Shown piece after piece: positions 40,401 through 48,913 of a stretch of 64,000 nucleotides of DNA (positions are counted from its first letter, which is position 1; each line of letters starts with the position of its first letter). The notes under the pieces were generated by a model. That model was given only the letters and a program-made list of their open reading frames with translations, did not search any database and was not told the DNA's origin. Source of the DNA: RUG14300 sp964561145 (GTDB lineage Bacteria; Bacillota; Clostridia; Christensenellales; CAG-1252); contig CAZLNZ010000015.1 of NCBI GenBank assembly GCA_964561145.1, positions 1 through 64,000 of the forward strand, read 5' to 3'. The translations under genes and the position numbers were made by a program.

Positions 40401-43400
40401 TGTGGACAGAACAATCGACGTGACAGATGTATTACCCTTGAAAGCATAGTTGTTAATAGTGTATTGTTTGTCTCCGAGTGTTTGAGGAAGGGTTATTTCC
40501 GTCGCTGTACCTAAGTAAGCTACTAGTGCGTTTTCCGATTCGCCCTCTATATAAACATAATCGCCTTCATTTTTCAATCCGCTATCAAACCCGTTTGTTA
40601 TTACGCTTAACGCATAACGTGCAATATAACCGTTGTCAGTTGAGCCCTTTTCAATTGTTATGCTACTGTGATTAATTATTTCAACAAGACGATAACAATC
40701 TTGGAATGCACGTCCTCCAATTGTTTCAAGTACACCCTCTGACAACGTAACCGAATACAAGTTTTCGCAACCCTTAAATGAATTCTCTCCAATAGAAGTT
40801 ATTCCGCTTGAAATTATTACAGATGTAATAGATGTATTGTTTTGGAAGGCAGTTTTTCCTATAGAGTACTTTTTCCCTCCGAGTAATTCGGGGAGGATAA
40901 GAGCTTTTCCATTGCCGGTATAGCCAATAAGGGAATTTTCTGTTTCACCTTCTTGATAAATAAAACCGTTTTCGTCTGTTTTTATTGTACTTCCAGTGCC
41001 ATTAGATATCACGCATGTTGCGTAATAAGCAATATAACCGTTGGTTTTTTCACCAAGCACAATATTTAGTGAGCTATCGTTAACTACTTCGCTAAGCTTG
41101 GAACACCCCATGAATGCATAGTCCGCAATCGACGTTACTTTTGTCGGTACGGCAAAGGACATCAGCTCTGTGCAATTAAGGAAAGCATGAGACCCAATGG
41201 TTTCAAGATTACTGTCGTTCTCAAGTAAAACTGTTGTCAACGCATCACAGCCTGCGAAAACTCTGGAACCAATAGATGTTACGCTTGCAGGTATGGTAAT
41301 GCTTTGCAGGCAAGTTGCTTTAATGAATGCATAATCGTTAATCGAGGTTATTCCATCCGGGATTTCTAAAGATGTAACCAAGTTATCGTTTAAATACAGA
41401 TTACAAGCAGTCATTAAGGGGTTTGAGGTAGTACTGTTAAATACGATGTTACACCAAGCCGATAGGTCGCTTATATATACACCCTCTAGGCTACTACAAC
41501 CATCAAAGGCGTAACTGCAAATCAGTTTTACATCGGAAGGAATTTCTATAAATTTTAATTTGCTGCAATCCTCGAAAGAACATCTGCCAATCGTGGTAAG
41601 TTTGCTTTTTCCGGAGAAATTTATCGTCTCTAAAGAGCTTTCATTGCTTGAAAAAGCGTAATCTCCAATAGCTGTTACATCCTCGTGAATAGAAATGCTT
41701 TGCACGCCGGTTAGATTGTAAAAAGCATAGTCGACAATCGTTGTTATTTCTTTTGGAATTTCTACGGAAGTAAGCAAATCACCGTTTAAATATAATTTGT
41801 GTGCATTGCTCAAAGGGTTAGAGGACTCATTTGCGAAAGCAATATTACACCATGTTGCTAAATCGCTTATATAAACACCTTTCAAATCGCTGCATCCGTC
41901 AAAAGCGGATATGCCGATCGATGCTATTCCGTTGCCGATTTCAATACTGATTAAACTACGACACCCGTTAAAGGCATAGTTGCCAATCGATGCTATATCA
42001 TTACCAAGACTTGCGGTAGTTAACGCCGTACAGTTTACAAATGCTCTTGAGGAAATGGTCTTGACTCCTTCACCGAGATTTACGTTTTTGAGTTTAACGT
42101 TATCGCAGAAACTTGTTCCTATTGTTTCCACTCCGCTCAAAGCAAGTGAAACGGAACCTGTGCCGAGTCCATCAATTGCTTCCCCGACCAAACCAAGAAC
42201 AGTAGCGTCGGCATCGGAAGCCAGTCTTAATCTTATATCGAAGCTTTCCGCTCTGCCGTCACCTATCATATATCCCAAAGCCGCAGTTAACTGTGAATTT
42301 GTAAACTCCGTTGCCTCGGTTAAGTCAATAACATAGAAGGGTACACGTGATTTTTCGGTAAAGATAGCAGTCAAAAGATAATTATCGTAGGTTATGCTGT
42401 CATTCTCTACAATGTATCCGTTCTTACAATGAATGCATTCAACCGAAGCGGTGCATATTGTAAAGTTTTCATTCCACTCATAAGAGGTCTTAGTCTCATT
42501 CAAAACGTGGTCGCCGTTTAAACAATCCACTTGCTGTTTTAGTGTAGCATTTTCCTTCTCGAGGGCATCTATGCGGTCCAATATGTCCGCAATATCACTT
42601 TTATTGGCATCAATATCGTTTTTGTTTGCATCAATATTATTCTTATTTTGTGTAATTTGCGATTGTAGGCTTTCAATCGAGGCATTTATTAGACTTATTG
42701 AAGAATTAAAAGCATTATTTATGCTTTCAAGCTTTGCTGTTATTTCATCGTCATGATTATTTATGGCATTTTCTATCTCAGCTTTATATGCCGCCGTCAA
42801 TTCCTTCTTTGCCGCCTCAAGAGCAGCTATACGAGCTAGTATGTCCGCAATATCGCTTTTATTGGAGTCAATATCGTTTTTGTTTGTATCAATACTATTC
42901 TTGTTTTGCGTAATCTGGGATTGAAGAATTTCAATCGAGGCATTTATTAGTATAATCGAAGAGTTGAACGTAGTATTAATGTTTTCGAGCTTTGTCGTTA
43001 TTTCGCCGTCGTGGTTATTTATGGCATTTTCAATCTCTGCTTTATATGCCGCAGTCATTTCATTTTTAGCCGTCTCAAGAGCAGCTTTTTGCACGTTTAT
43101 TTCGGCGGAAAGGGTTTCATCAATATCGGAGAGAATCTTAAGTTTTTCATTGATCTGACTAATGGTATAGTAGCTTGTAGTAAGTTCACTGTTAACCCAT
43201 TCCTTCATTCCCTTTTCACTTGCAAGAATAGCATCGTTAATAGCATCCGTATATGCATTTGCCATATCGGCTTTTGCTACGCTGACTGCATTGGTGTATG
43301 CCGTCATTACCTTTTCGACCTCTTCCTTTAACTCTTCCTTTGTCGAAAGGGTTTTTATTGTTGTATTAATACTTGCAATTCTTTCGTTTGTACTGTTTTC

Positions 43401-43943
43401 AAGGGAAGCAATCCTCGTGTTTATTGTAATAATATCGATCTTTATAGAAGATATTTCCCCTTGAACCTCTTGATATTGTTCAAGCGTCGCAAAAGTAGCG
43501 TCAACCCACTCTTTGCCGGCAAGCGTTGCGGATAACGATTCTAGGGCTGTAATTTTTGATTCCAAGCTTTCATCCTTCTCTTGAAGTGCGGAAATACTTA
43601 CATTTAGTGCGGAAATCTTTGAATTAGTATCACTTCTTAATGCCTCAAGATCCGCTTTAAGGTCTGCTAGACCGGTATCGTTTTCAAGCACTTTAATTCT
43701 CTCATCGAGAGAATTCGCCTCACTTTCAAGGGTTGCTACAGTGCTTTGCAATGAGCTTATGTAACCCTTCAACTCACCATCGGTGGCTTTAAGGTCGGTT
43801 ATAGACGAATTAATAGCCGTCACCTGTTCTTCCACCGTAGTTATTCTTTTTTCGTTCTTTTTGCTTCTGCAGGCACTTAAGCACACTGCCGTGCAAATAA
43901 TCAAAAGCATTGTCAAAAGTATTGTCGTAATTTTTCTTTTCAT
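37476..43943 (-). CDS. Giant BspA-like leucine-rich repeat lipoprotein 2
   Basis: 2,155 residues counted from the ATG at 43943, chosen because AAAGGAG precedes it at the same distance as in the paralogue and MKRKITT aligns with that protein; the frame extends 8 codons further upstream. The architecture matches LRR protein 1: lipobox LSAC, a coiled coil to about 470 with the same 86-residue duplication, the Cys/His cluster, a shorter LRR_5 domain (about 580-2,110) and the C-terminal TIYFVATEAG...NIVFEY cap. The first ~500 residues are nearly the same as in the paralogue, while the LRR parts differ in length and order. This indicates tandem duplication followed by LRR shuffling. Likely a surface adhesin; ligand unknown. 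Confidence 0.93.
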   Translation of the reverse strand: MKRKITTILLTMLLIICTAVCLSACRSKKNEKRITTVEEQVTAINSSITDLKATDGELKGYISSLQSTVATLESEANSLDERIKVLENDTGLADLKADLEALRSDTNSKISALNVSISALQEKDESLESKITALESLSATLAGKEWVDATFATLEQYQEVQGEISSIKIDIITINTRIASLENSTNERIASINTTIKTLSTKEELKEEVEKVMTAYTNAVSVAKADMANAYTDAINDAILASEKGMKEWVNSELTTSYYTISQINEKLKILSDIDETLSAEINVQKAALETAKNEMTAAYKAEIENAINNHDGEITTKLENINTTFNSSIILINASIEILQSQITQNKNSIDTNKNDIDSNKSDIADILARIAALEAAKKELTAAYKAEIENAINNHDDEITAKLESINNAFNSSISLINASIESLQSQITQNKNNIDANKNDIDANKSDIADILDRIDALEKENATLKQQVDCLNGDHVLNETKTSYEWNENFTICTASVECIHCKNGYIVENDSITYDNYLLTAIFTEKSRVPFYVIDLTEATEFTNSQLTAALGYMIGDGRAESFDIRLRLASDADATVLGLVGEAIDGLGTGSVSLALSGVETIGTSFCDNVKLKNVNLGEGVKTISSRAFVNCTALTTASLGNDIASIGNYAFNGCRSLISIEIGNGIASIGISAFDGCSDLKGVYISDLATWCNIAFANESSNPLSNAHKLYLNGDLLTSVEIPKEITTIVDYAFYNLTGVQSISIHEDVTAIGDYAFSSNESSLETINFSGKSKLTTIGRCSFEDCSKLKFIEIPSDVKLICSYAFDGCSSLEGVYISDLSAWCNIVFNSTTSNPLMTACNLYLNDNLVTSLEIPDGITSINDYAFIKATCLQSITIPASVTSIGSRVFAGCDALTTVLLENDSNLETIGSHAFLNCTELMSFAVPTKVTSIADYAFMGCSKLSEVVNDSSLNIVLGEKTNGYIAYYATCVISNGTGSTIKTDENGFIYQEGETENSLIGYTGNGKALILPELLGGKKYSIGKTAFQNNTSITSVIISSGITSIGENSFKGCENLYSVTLSEGVLETIGGRAFQDCYRLVEIINHSSITIEKGSTDNGYIARYALSVITNGFDSGLKNEGDYVYIEGESENALVAYLGTATEITLPQTLGDKQYTINNYAFKGNTSVTSIVLSTGVTSIGEYAFKSCTALTSISISQSVTTIGQYAFDNAIKTVTFAEGIQLGIITDNTFSGCSSLVSIVIPASVTRIGVRAFANCSELASVTFAKESKLETIDEQAFYHCTKLTSIAIPASVTSIKNKAFIICSELSSVTFAEGSKLETIGEYAFNACNLATVTIPSGVTSIGASAFRKCDNLISISFEGSSKLTSIGNNAFEDCSALDSVHICDVSVWCNVSFGNSLSNPITIAHDLYLNDNLLRSLIVPEGVTSIGNYAFQECSSLVSINLPESLISIGNYAFQDCNMLLSIVVPENITSIGSNAFFRCTRLMEVVNNSTLTIEAGKTSHGYVAYYATNVITNGNGSELVTDENGFVFQKGETENILVAYIGTERELLLPQTIGGKSYSLGGKVFQNNTSLTSVVIPSDITAIAEYAFADCNRLRSIIFAENSKLESIGNYAFYNCAELTSIDIPASVTSIGSSSFHGCGKLTSVDIPTGVTAIGSSAFYDCKELTTINIGEDSKLETIGSRAFYNCLKLTSIFIPANVKSIDGYAFYACRKMTSVIFAEGIQLANISTYVFAYCNSLESIDIPASVTSIEGSAFALCYNLTPIRFAEGSQLKTIRSYAFEKCYKLTSIVIPENVTSIDSEAFYDCIRLIEVINNSSLNINIGESNNGGVAQYAKSVVSDGGVSKVKTENGIVFLEGETESVVVDYIGIDQVLTLPQSLGGKNYSINDYAFKGNTTITSIVIPSSVTSIGNDAFYQCSELISVSFADDSKVTAIESYTFYECKKLKSIIIPASVTTIGRCAFARCSALTSLTFAEGSKLEIIEEYAFYVCSSLESLVVPASVTSMGKAAFGICSALSSVVFSDGIAITTIGAYVFERCTSLSSIVIPASVTAIEEYAFSECKALISFTFAEGSKIETIGSYALKSCTKLESIIIPASVTSIASGAFSLWQKEQTIYFVATEAGAEWASNWNRSCYANIVFEYTEA
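42549..43064 (-). repeat. Two 258-bp coiled-coil repeats in LRR gene 2
   Basis: Same 86-codon tandem duplication as in the paralogue, starting at residue 294. Several heptad residues differ between the copies (for example NSIDTNKNDID against NNIDANKNDID). The duplication therefore arose before the two genes separated. Confidence 0.85.
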
Positions 43944-43985
43944 AAATACTCCTTTACAGAATCTCACTAAAAATCATTAAATTAC

Positions 43986-44022
43986 AGAACGCATTCTTTG
44001 AAGCCTTTTTAGAACACATTCT
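43986..44022. promoter_or_regulatory. Two inverted-repeat operators of LRR gene 2
   Basis: AGAACGCATTCT (43986-43997) and AGAACACATTCT (44011-44022) are spaced 25 bp centre to centre, about two and a half helical turns. The proximal copy starts 11 bp downstream of the -10 box, as in LRR gene 1. Read on the minus strand the shared consensus is AGAAYGYGTTCT. Confidence 0.68.
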
Positions 44023-44033
44023 AAATCGTATTA

Positions 44034-44062
44034 ATGGTATCATAAACAAGGAAAAGTTGCAA
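44034..44062 (-). promoter_or_regulatory. Promoter of LRR gene 2
   Basis: TTGCAA (44057-44062), a 17-bp spacer and TACCAT (44034-44039) on the minus strand. The element and spacer closely match the promoter of the paralogue, so the promoter was duplicated with the gene. Confidence 0.75.
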
Positions 44063-44433
44063 TCGCTTTTTACAAGAATAATTTGAAAAAGATTATGAAT
44101 AATTCTTAACATTATATATGGTCTCGATTTTGGGACATATTCTTCGTAATATTTATCATTCATTTATTATAATATAGTCATGCTGCATACTGTTTTATGA
44201 ACAAGAAATCCGTAATCAAGTAGCATCATCAATGTAATCGGAACATCTCTGTACAAGAAATGTTCTATACGTGAAATATGCACCTTGTGGGTCAACCATT
44301 TTGATGGCGTAAAGCTTGTATATCCTATAATCGTAGCTTTAATCCTTTCTATCAAGAGAACAGGCTCTGAACCGATTTTTCATCACACTTTTATTCTTAT
44401 CGATATTTTCTTAAGACAAGTTTTTTATAGGTA

Positions 44434-44462
44434 TTGCAAAAGGGACCGATTTATGCTAAAAT
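44434..44462 (+). promoter_or_regulatory. Promoter of the glycogen operon
   Basis: TTGCAA (44434-44439), a 17-bp spacer and TAAAAT (44457-44462), 53 bp upstream of the chosen glgB start. No other good promoter is visible before the end of the cluster, so all seven genes are probably transcribed from here. Confidence 0.65.
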
Positions 44463-44515
44463 ATGGATGCTATATTAAAATAGGCAGTCTTTTTGGCTGC
44501 ACAAAGGAGGAGTAT

Positions 44516-46528
44516 ATGCTTTTTTCAGATGATGAATTAGCCGTGTATTATTTCCACCAAGGAACCAACCACGAGGCGTATAAGCTCTTATGTCCCAGAA
44601 GGGTAGTAAGCGGCGGACATGAGGGGTGGCTATTTCACGTGTGGGCACCGCAAGCAAAAGCCGTTTCCGTTGTCGGAGATTTCAACGGCTGGGACATTAA
44701 CAAACATCATATGAATAAAATATCCGTTGGTATTTGGGAAGCTTTTGTGATAGGAGCAAAGCAATACGATTCGTACCGATTCGCAATAGAGCAAGCCGAC
44801 GGTAACGTTGTATATAAATCAGACCCTTATGCTTTGCACACCGAAACACCTCCTTGTAACGCAAGCAAACTCTTTGACTTCTCATATGTATGGTCAAAGG
44901 GTGATTCGGATTGGATCGAGAAAAGGTCTCACATAAATCCCTTTACCGCCCCAATGAACATATATGAAATCAATGCAGGTTCTTGGAGAAGATATCCGGA
45001 CGGTAACAAGTATAGTTACAGAAAGCTTGCAGAGGAGCTTATTCCCTATTTGAAGGACATGCATTATACCCATGTTGAGCTCATGCCACTTACAGAGTTT
45101 CCTTTTGATGGTTCCTGGGGGTATCAATGCACCGGAATGTTTGCTCCCACCTCCCGATACGGAACGCCCGACGATCTCGCTTACTTTGTAGATGCCTGCC
45201 ATAATGCCGGCATCGGAGTAATTATGGACTGGGTCGCCGCTCATTTTCCCAAGGATCAATACGGCTTATATAAATTTGACGGAGGTCCCCTTTACGAATA
45301 TGCAGATCCTCAAAAGGGCGAGCATCCCGAATGGGGAACAATGGTATATGATTTCGGCAGAAACGAGGTTCGTTCCTTCTTAATTTCCAGTGCCCATTTC
45401 TGGGCAGATCGATTCCATATCGACGGAATCAGAATGGATGCGGTCTCAAGTATGCTTTATCTTGATTACGGCAGAGGACATGGGCAATGGACACCAAATA
45501 TAAACGGCGGTAACATCAATCTTGAAGCAGTATCCTTTATTCAAGAGCTTAACAAGTCAATAATGACAAGGTTCCCCGGATTCCAAATGATCGCGGAAGA
45601 GTCCACCTCTTTCAATGGTGTCACCCTTCCCCCCGATTTAGGCGGTTTGGGCTTTACCTTTAAATGGAATATGGGTTGGATGAACGACACGTTACGTTAT
45701 GTCAAAACAGACCCCGTATATCGTCAATCCGTGCATGGAAATATGACTTTCTCGATGGTATATGCCTTCAAGGAAAATTACATACTTGCGCTTTCACACG
45801 ACGAGGTTGTTCATTGTAAGGGCTCCTTACTCAACAAACAACCCGGCAACTATCAAGAAAAATTCAACGGCTTGATGACTTATCTTGCATATATGATCGG
45901 GCATCCCGGTAAAAAATTATTATTTATGGGAGGAGAATTCGGGCAATTCGCAGAATGGAACCACGACAAGGGATTGGATTGGAATCTACTCGGATATCCC
46001 GCCCACGCAGGGCTTCATCGTTTTGTCAGGGACTTAAATGCTCTCTATGTAAACGAGCCGCCAATGTATCAAAGAGAGACCGATTATTCCGGCTTTAGGT
46101 GGCTTTCGGTTAACGATAATTCCATTAACGTCCTCGCTTTTATGCGTATAGCACAAAATACCGAGGATTACGTTTTTAATGCACTCAATTTTTCACCGGT
46201 AACACGCAACGACTTCGTACTCGGTGTTCCGGAAAAAATTAAGTACAAGGTGATTCTCGATAGCTCCGACAGCATCTACGGTGGCTTTAGACAAAATACA
46301 ACAGAGCAGGTATGCGAAGCGCGTGACGGAGAAAAGGATGGTCTACCCTATCATATCGTTTTTAATCTCTACGGCTTTAATGCGATTTACTTTAAACCGA
46401 TAAGAGAGAATAATAAAGCAACAATCAACGAACCCTCTACTGAAATAAAGGAGGCACCCGTAAAAGCAAAAACTTCATCCGGGACTAAAAAGAAAAACGG
46501 CAAAGCCACCACAAAAAAGGAGAACTGA
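44516..46528 (+). CDS. glgB: 1,4-alpha-glucan branching enzyme
   Basis: 670 residues from the ATG at 44516, chosen because AAAGGAGG precedes it; the frame runs 77 codons further upstream without homology. The enzyme makes alpha-1,6 branches in glycogen. It has an N-terminal beta-sandwich (CBM48-like, VVGDFNGWD at about 53-60) and a GH13 barrel with FPFDGSWGYQ, the nucleophile Asp308 in GIRMD, the acid Glu361 in IAEEST and Asp429 in LSHDEVVH, followed by the C-terminal beta domain. The last ~35 residues are a lysine-rich tail (TSSGTKKKNGKATTKKEN) that is not part of the normal enzyme; GlgA carries a similar tail at its N-terminus. First gene of the glycogen operon; glgC follows 2 bp later, and its ribosome site lies inside the end of glgB. 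Confidence 0.96.
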   Translation: MLFSDDELAVYYFHQGTNHEAYKLLCPRRVVSGGHEGWLFHVWAPQAKAVSVVGDFNGWDINKHHMNKISVGIWEAFVIGAKQYDSYRFAIEQADGNVVYKSDPYALHTETPPCNASKLFDFSYVWSKGDSDWIEKRSHINPFTAPMNIYEINAGSWRRYPDGNKYSYRKLAEELIPYLKDMHYTHVELMPLTEFPFDGSWGYQCTGMFAPTSRYGTPDDLAYFVDACHNAGIGVIMDWVAAHFPKDQYGLYKFDGGPLYEYADPQKGEHPEWGTMVYDFGRNEVRSFLISSAHFWADRFHIDGIRMDAVSSMLYLDYGRGHGQWTPNINGGNINLEAVSFIQELNKSIMTRFPGFQMIAEESTSFNGVTLPPDLGGLGFTFKWNMGWMNDTLRYVKTDPVYRQSVHGNMTFSMVYAFKENYILALSHDEVVHCKGSLLNKQPGNYQEKFNGLMTYLAYMIGHPGKKLLFMGGEFGQFAEWNHDKGLDWNLLGYPAHAGLHRFVRDLNALYVNEPPMYQRETDYSGFRWLSVNDNSINVLAFMRIAQNTEDYVFNALNFSPVTRNDFVLGVPEKIKYKVILDSSDSIYGGFRQNTTEQVCEARDGEKDGLPYHIVFNLYGFNAIYFKPIRENNKATINEPSTEIKEAPVKAKTSSGTKKKNGKATTKKEN

Positions 46529-46530
46529 AA

Positions 46531-47742
46531 ATGATTTCAAGGAATAACAAGGAATGTGTTGCAATGCTCTTGGCAGGCGGACAAGGAACCCGTCTGGGCG
46601 CACTTACAAAAAAAGTCGCAAAGCCTGCCGTACCATTTGGCGGAAAGTACAGGATAATTGACTTTCCTCTGTCCAATTGCGTCAACTCGGGAATAGACAC
46701 AATCGGTGTCCTAACACAATATCAACCCTTTGAGCTTAACCAATATATCGGAAATGGTCAACCCTGGGACCTCGATAGACTTAACGGCGGAGTTTATGTT
46801 CTTCCCCCTTATGTTCGTGGTAAAGGGGGCGAGTGGTACAAGGGTACTGCAAATGCCATTTATCAGAATATCAACTTTATAGACAGGTTCAATCCGGAGT
46901 ACGTACTAGTTTTATCCGGTGACCATATCTATAGAATGGACTACGCAAAAATGCTAGCCGCTCACAAAAAAAATAAAGCCGATTGCACAATTGCGGTATT
47001 CAATGTTCCCCTCGAGGAGGCTAGTCGTTTTGGTATTATGAATACCGATGAGGACGGAAGAATATATCAATTCGAGGAAAAACCTCAAAACCCAAAAAGC
47101 ACAAAGGCTAGTATGGGTATATACATATTCACTTGGACTGTTCTTAGAGAATATCTCATTGCCGACGAACACACAAAGGGCAGTGAAAACGACTTCGGTA
47201 AAAACATAATTCCGGCAATGCTCGGAGACGGCAAGCACCTACACGCCTATACTTTCAATGGATATTGGAAGGATGTCGGTACTATTTCCTCGCTATGGGA
47301 GGCAAATATGGATCTTCTCGATGAAAACAGCGGTATCGATATACAAGGGGACGGAAGCAATCGTATTTATGCCCGCACATCGGCAGAGCCGCCTCACTAC
47401 ATTTCCGCAACCGCCGTTGTTTCTAACTCGATAATCGGAGAAGGTGCCGTCATTCTTGGAGAGGTTTCCGATAGTATCGTAGCTCACGGTGCCAAAATAG
47501 GTGCCGGGGCAAGAATTCACAATTCGGTTATTTTACCGGAGGCAGAAATCGAAAACGGCACAGATGTGTACTATAGTATTGTCGGAGAGCATGCCAAGGT
47601 ATGTGCCGGAGCAAAGGTCGGAGAACCTCTCACCGCACCAGTCAACGGTGAATGGGAAATTGCCGTTGTAGGTCCCAATGCAGTAGTCCCGCATGGCACA
47701 AGCGTCAAAAAAGGAGTAACTATAGAGGAGGCTAAGAAATAA
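46531..47742 (+). CDS. glgC: Glucose-1-phosphate adenylyltransferase, catalytic subunit
   Basis: 403 residues, normal length. The enzyme makes ADP-glucose from ATP and glucose-1-phosphate, the committed step of glycogen synthesis. The nucleotidyltransferase signature AGGQGTRLGALT is at about 15-26. Other family blocks include KPAVPFGGKYRIIDFPLSN, GTANAIYQN, LSGDHIYRMDY, FEEKP and YWKDVGTISSLWEAN. The C-terminal part (about 290-400) is the left-handed beta-helix of hexapeptide repeats (SIIGEGAVILGEV, GAKIGAGARIHN). It probably forms a heteromer with GlgD, whose gene starts 1 bp later. The SD is GGAG inside the end of glgB. Confidence 0.97.
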   Translation: MISRNNKECVAMLLAGGQGTRLGALTKKVAKPAVPFGGKYRIIDFPLSNCVNSGIDTIGVLTQYQPFELNQYIGNGQPWDLDRLNGGVYVLPPYVRGKGGEWYKGTANAIYQNINFIDRFNPEYVLVLSGDHIYRMDYAKMLAAHKKNKADCTIAVFNVPLEEASRFGIMNTDEDGRIYQFEEKPQNPKSTKASMGIYIFTWTVLREYLIADEHTKGSENDFGKNIIPAMLGDGKHLHAYTFNGYWKDVGTISSLWEANMDLLDENSGIDIQGDGSNRIYARTSAEPPHYISATAVVSNSIIGEGAVILGEVSDSIVAHGAKIGAGARIHNSVILPEAEIENGTDVYYSIVGEHAKVCAGAKVGEPLTAPVNGEWEIAVVGPNAVVPHGTSVKKGVTIEEAKK

Positions 47743-47743
47743 T

Positions 47744-48856
47744 ATGAATAACGTGATGAGTATCATTTTTGCAAGCGATAACGAAACCAAGCTTAACGAG
47801 CTTACTTTGCACAGAACAACCGCCTCCCTTCCCTTCTGCGGAAGATATAGATTGATAGATTTCACCCTATCAAATTTGGTTAACAGCGGAATTACGGAGA
47901 TAGGAATTGTAACTAAGAGCAACTATTCCTCCCTTATGGATCATATCCGCATGGGTCGTGACTGGGATCTAAATCGTAAAAACAGCGGAATTTCGGTATT
48001 CCCTCCCTTTGTATTGAACGCTTCCAGAGAAATGTACAAGGGTAAGATTGAGGCTTTGTACAGCATTCAAGGTTTTCTCAATCACAACGACGAGGAATAT
48101 GTCCTGATTTCAAACAGCAACGTTGCGATGAATGTTGATTTTGAAAAGGTCTTCGATTTCCATATTGAAAAGGGTGCGGATATTACTCTGTTGACTTATA
48201 AAGCACAAACCACTAATTCCAGAAGATTGGTAATAGGCAATATCGACAACGGAAGGATTACAGACCTTTATCTTTCGGACAAGGCAAGTACCGACATAAA
48301 AACCCTGGGACTTAATATCTACCTAATCAAAAAGGATTTATTAATGAATCTAGTAGAGTACTATTACGCAAGAGGATTCTATGATTTCGAAAAGGATGTG
48401 CTTACATCTTCGGTAAAAGAGCTCAAATTGTACTCCTATGAGGTCGAAGGATATGTCGCAATCATCGATGATGTGAAATCATATTATACCGAAAGCCTCA
48501 AGTTGCTTGACATAGACACTAGAAATAAGTTATTTTATTCTGTAGGCGTTATCTACACAAAGGTTAAAGATAGTGTTCCGACAATCTATCGCAAAAACGC
48601 TAAAGTGAAAAACAGCCTGATTGCAGATGGTTGCGTTATCGATGGAGTCGTTGAAAATTCAATTCTTTTCCGTGGCGTAAAGGTTAAGAAGGGGGCTGTT
48701 GTCAAAAACAGTATCATAATGGAAAAATGTGAAATCGACGAAAACAGCAAGGTTCTATACACCATTACAGATAAAGACGTAACAATCAGTGCAAACAAAG
48801 AAATATCGGGATATGAAAGCTATCCCGTTGTTATAGTAAAAGGAAAAACGGTATAA
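47744..48856 (+). CDS. glgD: Glycogen biosynthesis protein GlgD (regulatory AGPase subunit)
   Basis: 370 residues, homologous to GlgC but with the nucleotide-binding signature lost: FASDNETKLNELTLHR stands where GlgC has GGxGxRL. The family blocks RYRLIDFTLSNLVNSGI and MGRDWDLNRKNSGISVFPP are kept, as is the C-terminal hexapeptide helix (NSLIADGCVIDGVVENS). In Bacillota GlgD stimulates or regulates GlgC in a heterotetramer and is itself weak or inactive. The ATG follows GAGGAGG at the end of glgC, with 1 bp between the genes, so the subunits are probably made in equal amounts. Confidence 0.95.
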   Translation: MNNVMSIIFASDNETKLNELTLHRTTASLPFCGRYRLIDFTLSNLVNSGITEIGIVTKSNYSSLMDHIRMGRDWDLNRKNSGISVFPPFVLNASREMYKGKIEALYSIQGFLNHNDEEYVLISNSNVAMNVDFEKVFDFHIEKGADITLLTYKAQTTNSRRLVIGNIDNGRITDLYLSDKASTDIKTLGLNIYLIKKDLLMNLVEYYYARGFYDFEKDVLTSSVKELKLYSYEVEGYVAIIDDVKSYYTESLKLLDIDTRNKLFYSVGVIYTKVKDSVPTIYRKNAKVKNSLIADGCVIDGVVENSILFRGVKVKKGAVVKNSIIMEKCEIDENSKVLYTITDKDVTISANKEISGYESYPVVIVKGKTV

Positions 48857-48913
48857 AATACTTTTATGACTCGGGGAATACCCCCTGAACACTTTTAAAG
48901 AAAGGAGAGTATT

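Larger units (their letters stand above)
43944..44515. other. 572-bp divergent intergenic region
   Basis: It separates LRR gene 2 (minus) from glgB (plus). It carries the LRR promoter with two operators (43986-44062), the glgB promoter (44434-44462), and a 6-bp inverted repeat GAACAT/ATGTTC near 44240-44265. No supported gene is present; the long upstream extension of the glgB frame here has no ribosome site. Confidence 0.65.

Noticed and set aside
27549..43943. CRISPR-like regular spacing of short repeats
   Set aside because: The roughly 69-bp period is the 23-residue LRR_5 coding repeat in two open frames. Copies are diverged, no unique spacers alternate with fixed repeats, and no cas gene is near.
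37043..44022. LexA (SOS) boxes at the LRR promoters
   Set aside because: The half-sites GAAC/GTTC are alike, but the centre is two bases instead of the four of the Bacillota LexA box, and no lexA or repair gene is near.
44285..44515. N-terminal extension of GlgB by 77 residues
   Set aside because: The extension runs through the promoter, has no ribosome site and no homology. AAAGGAGG at 44503-44510 sets the start at 44516.
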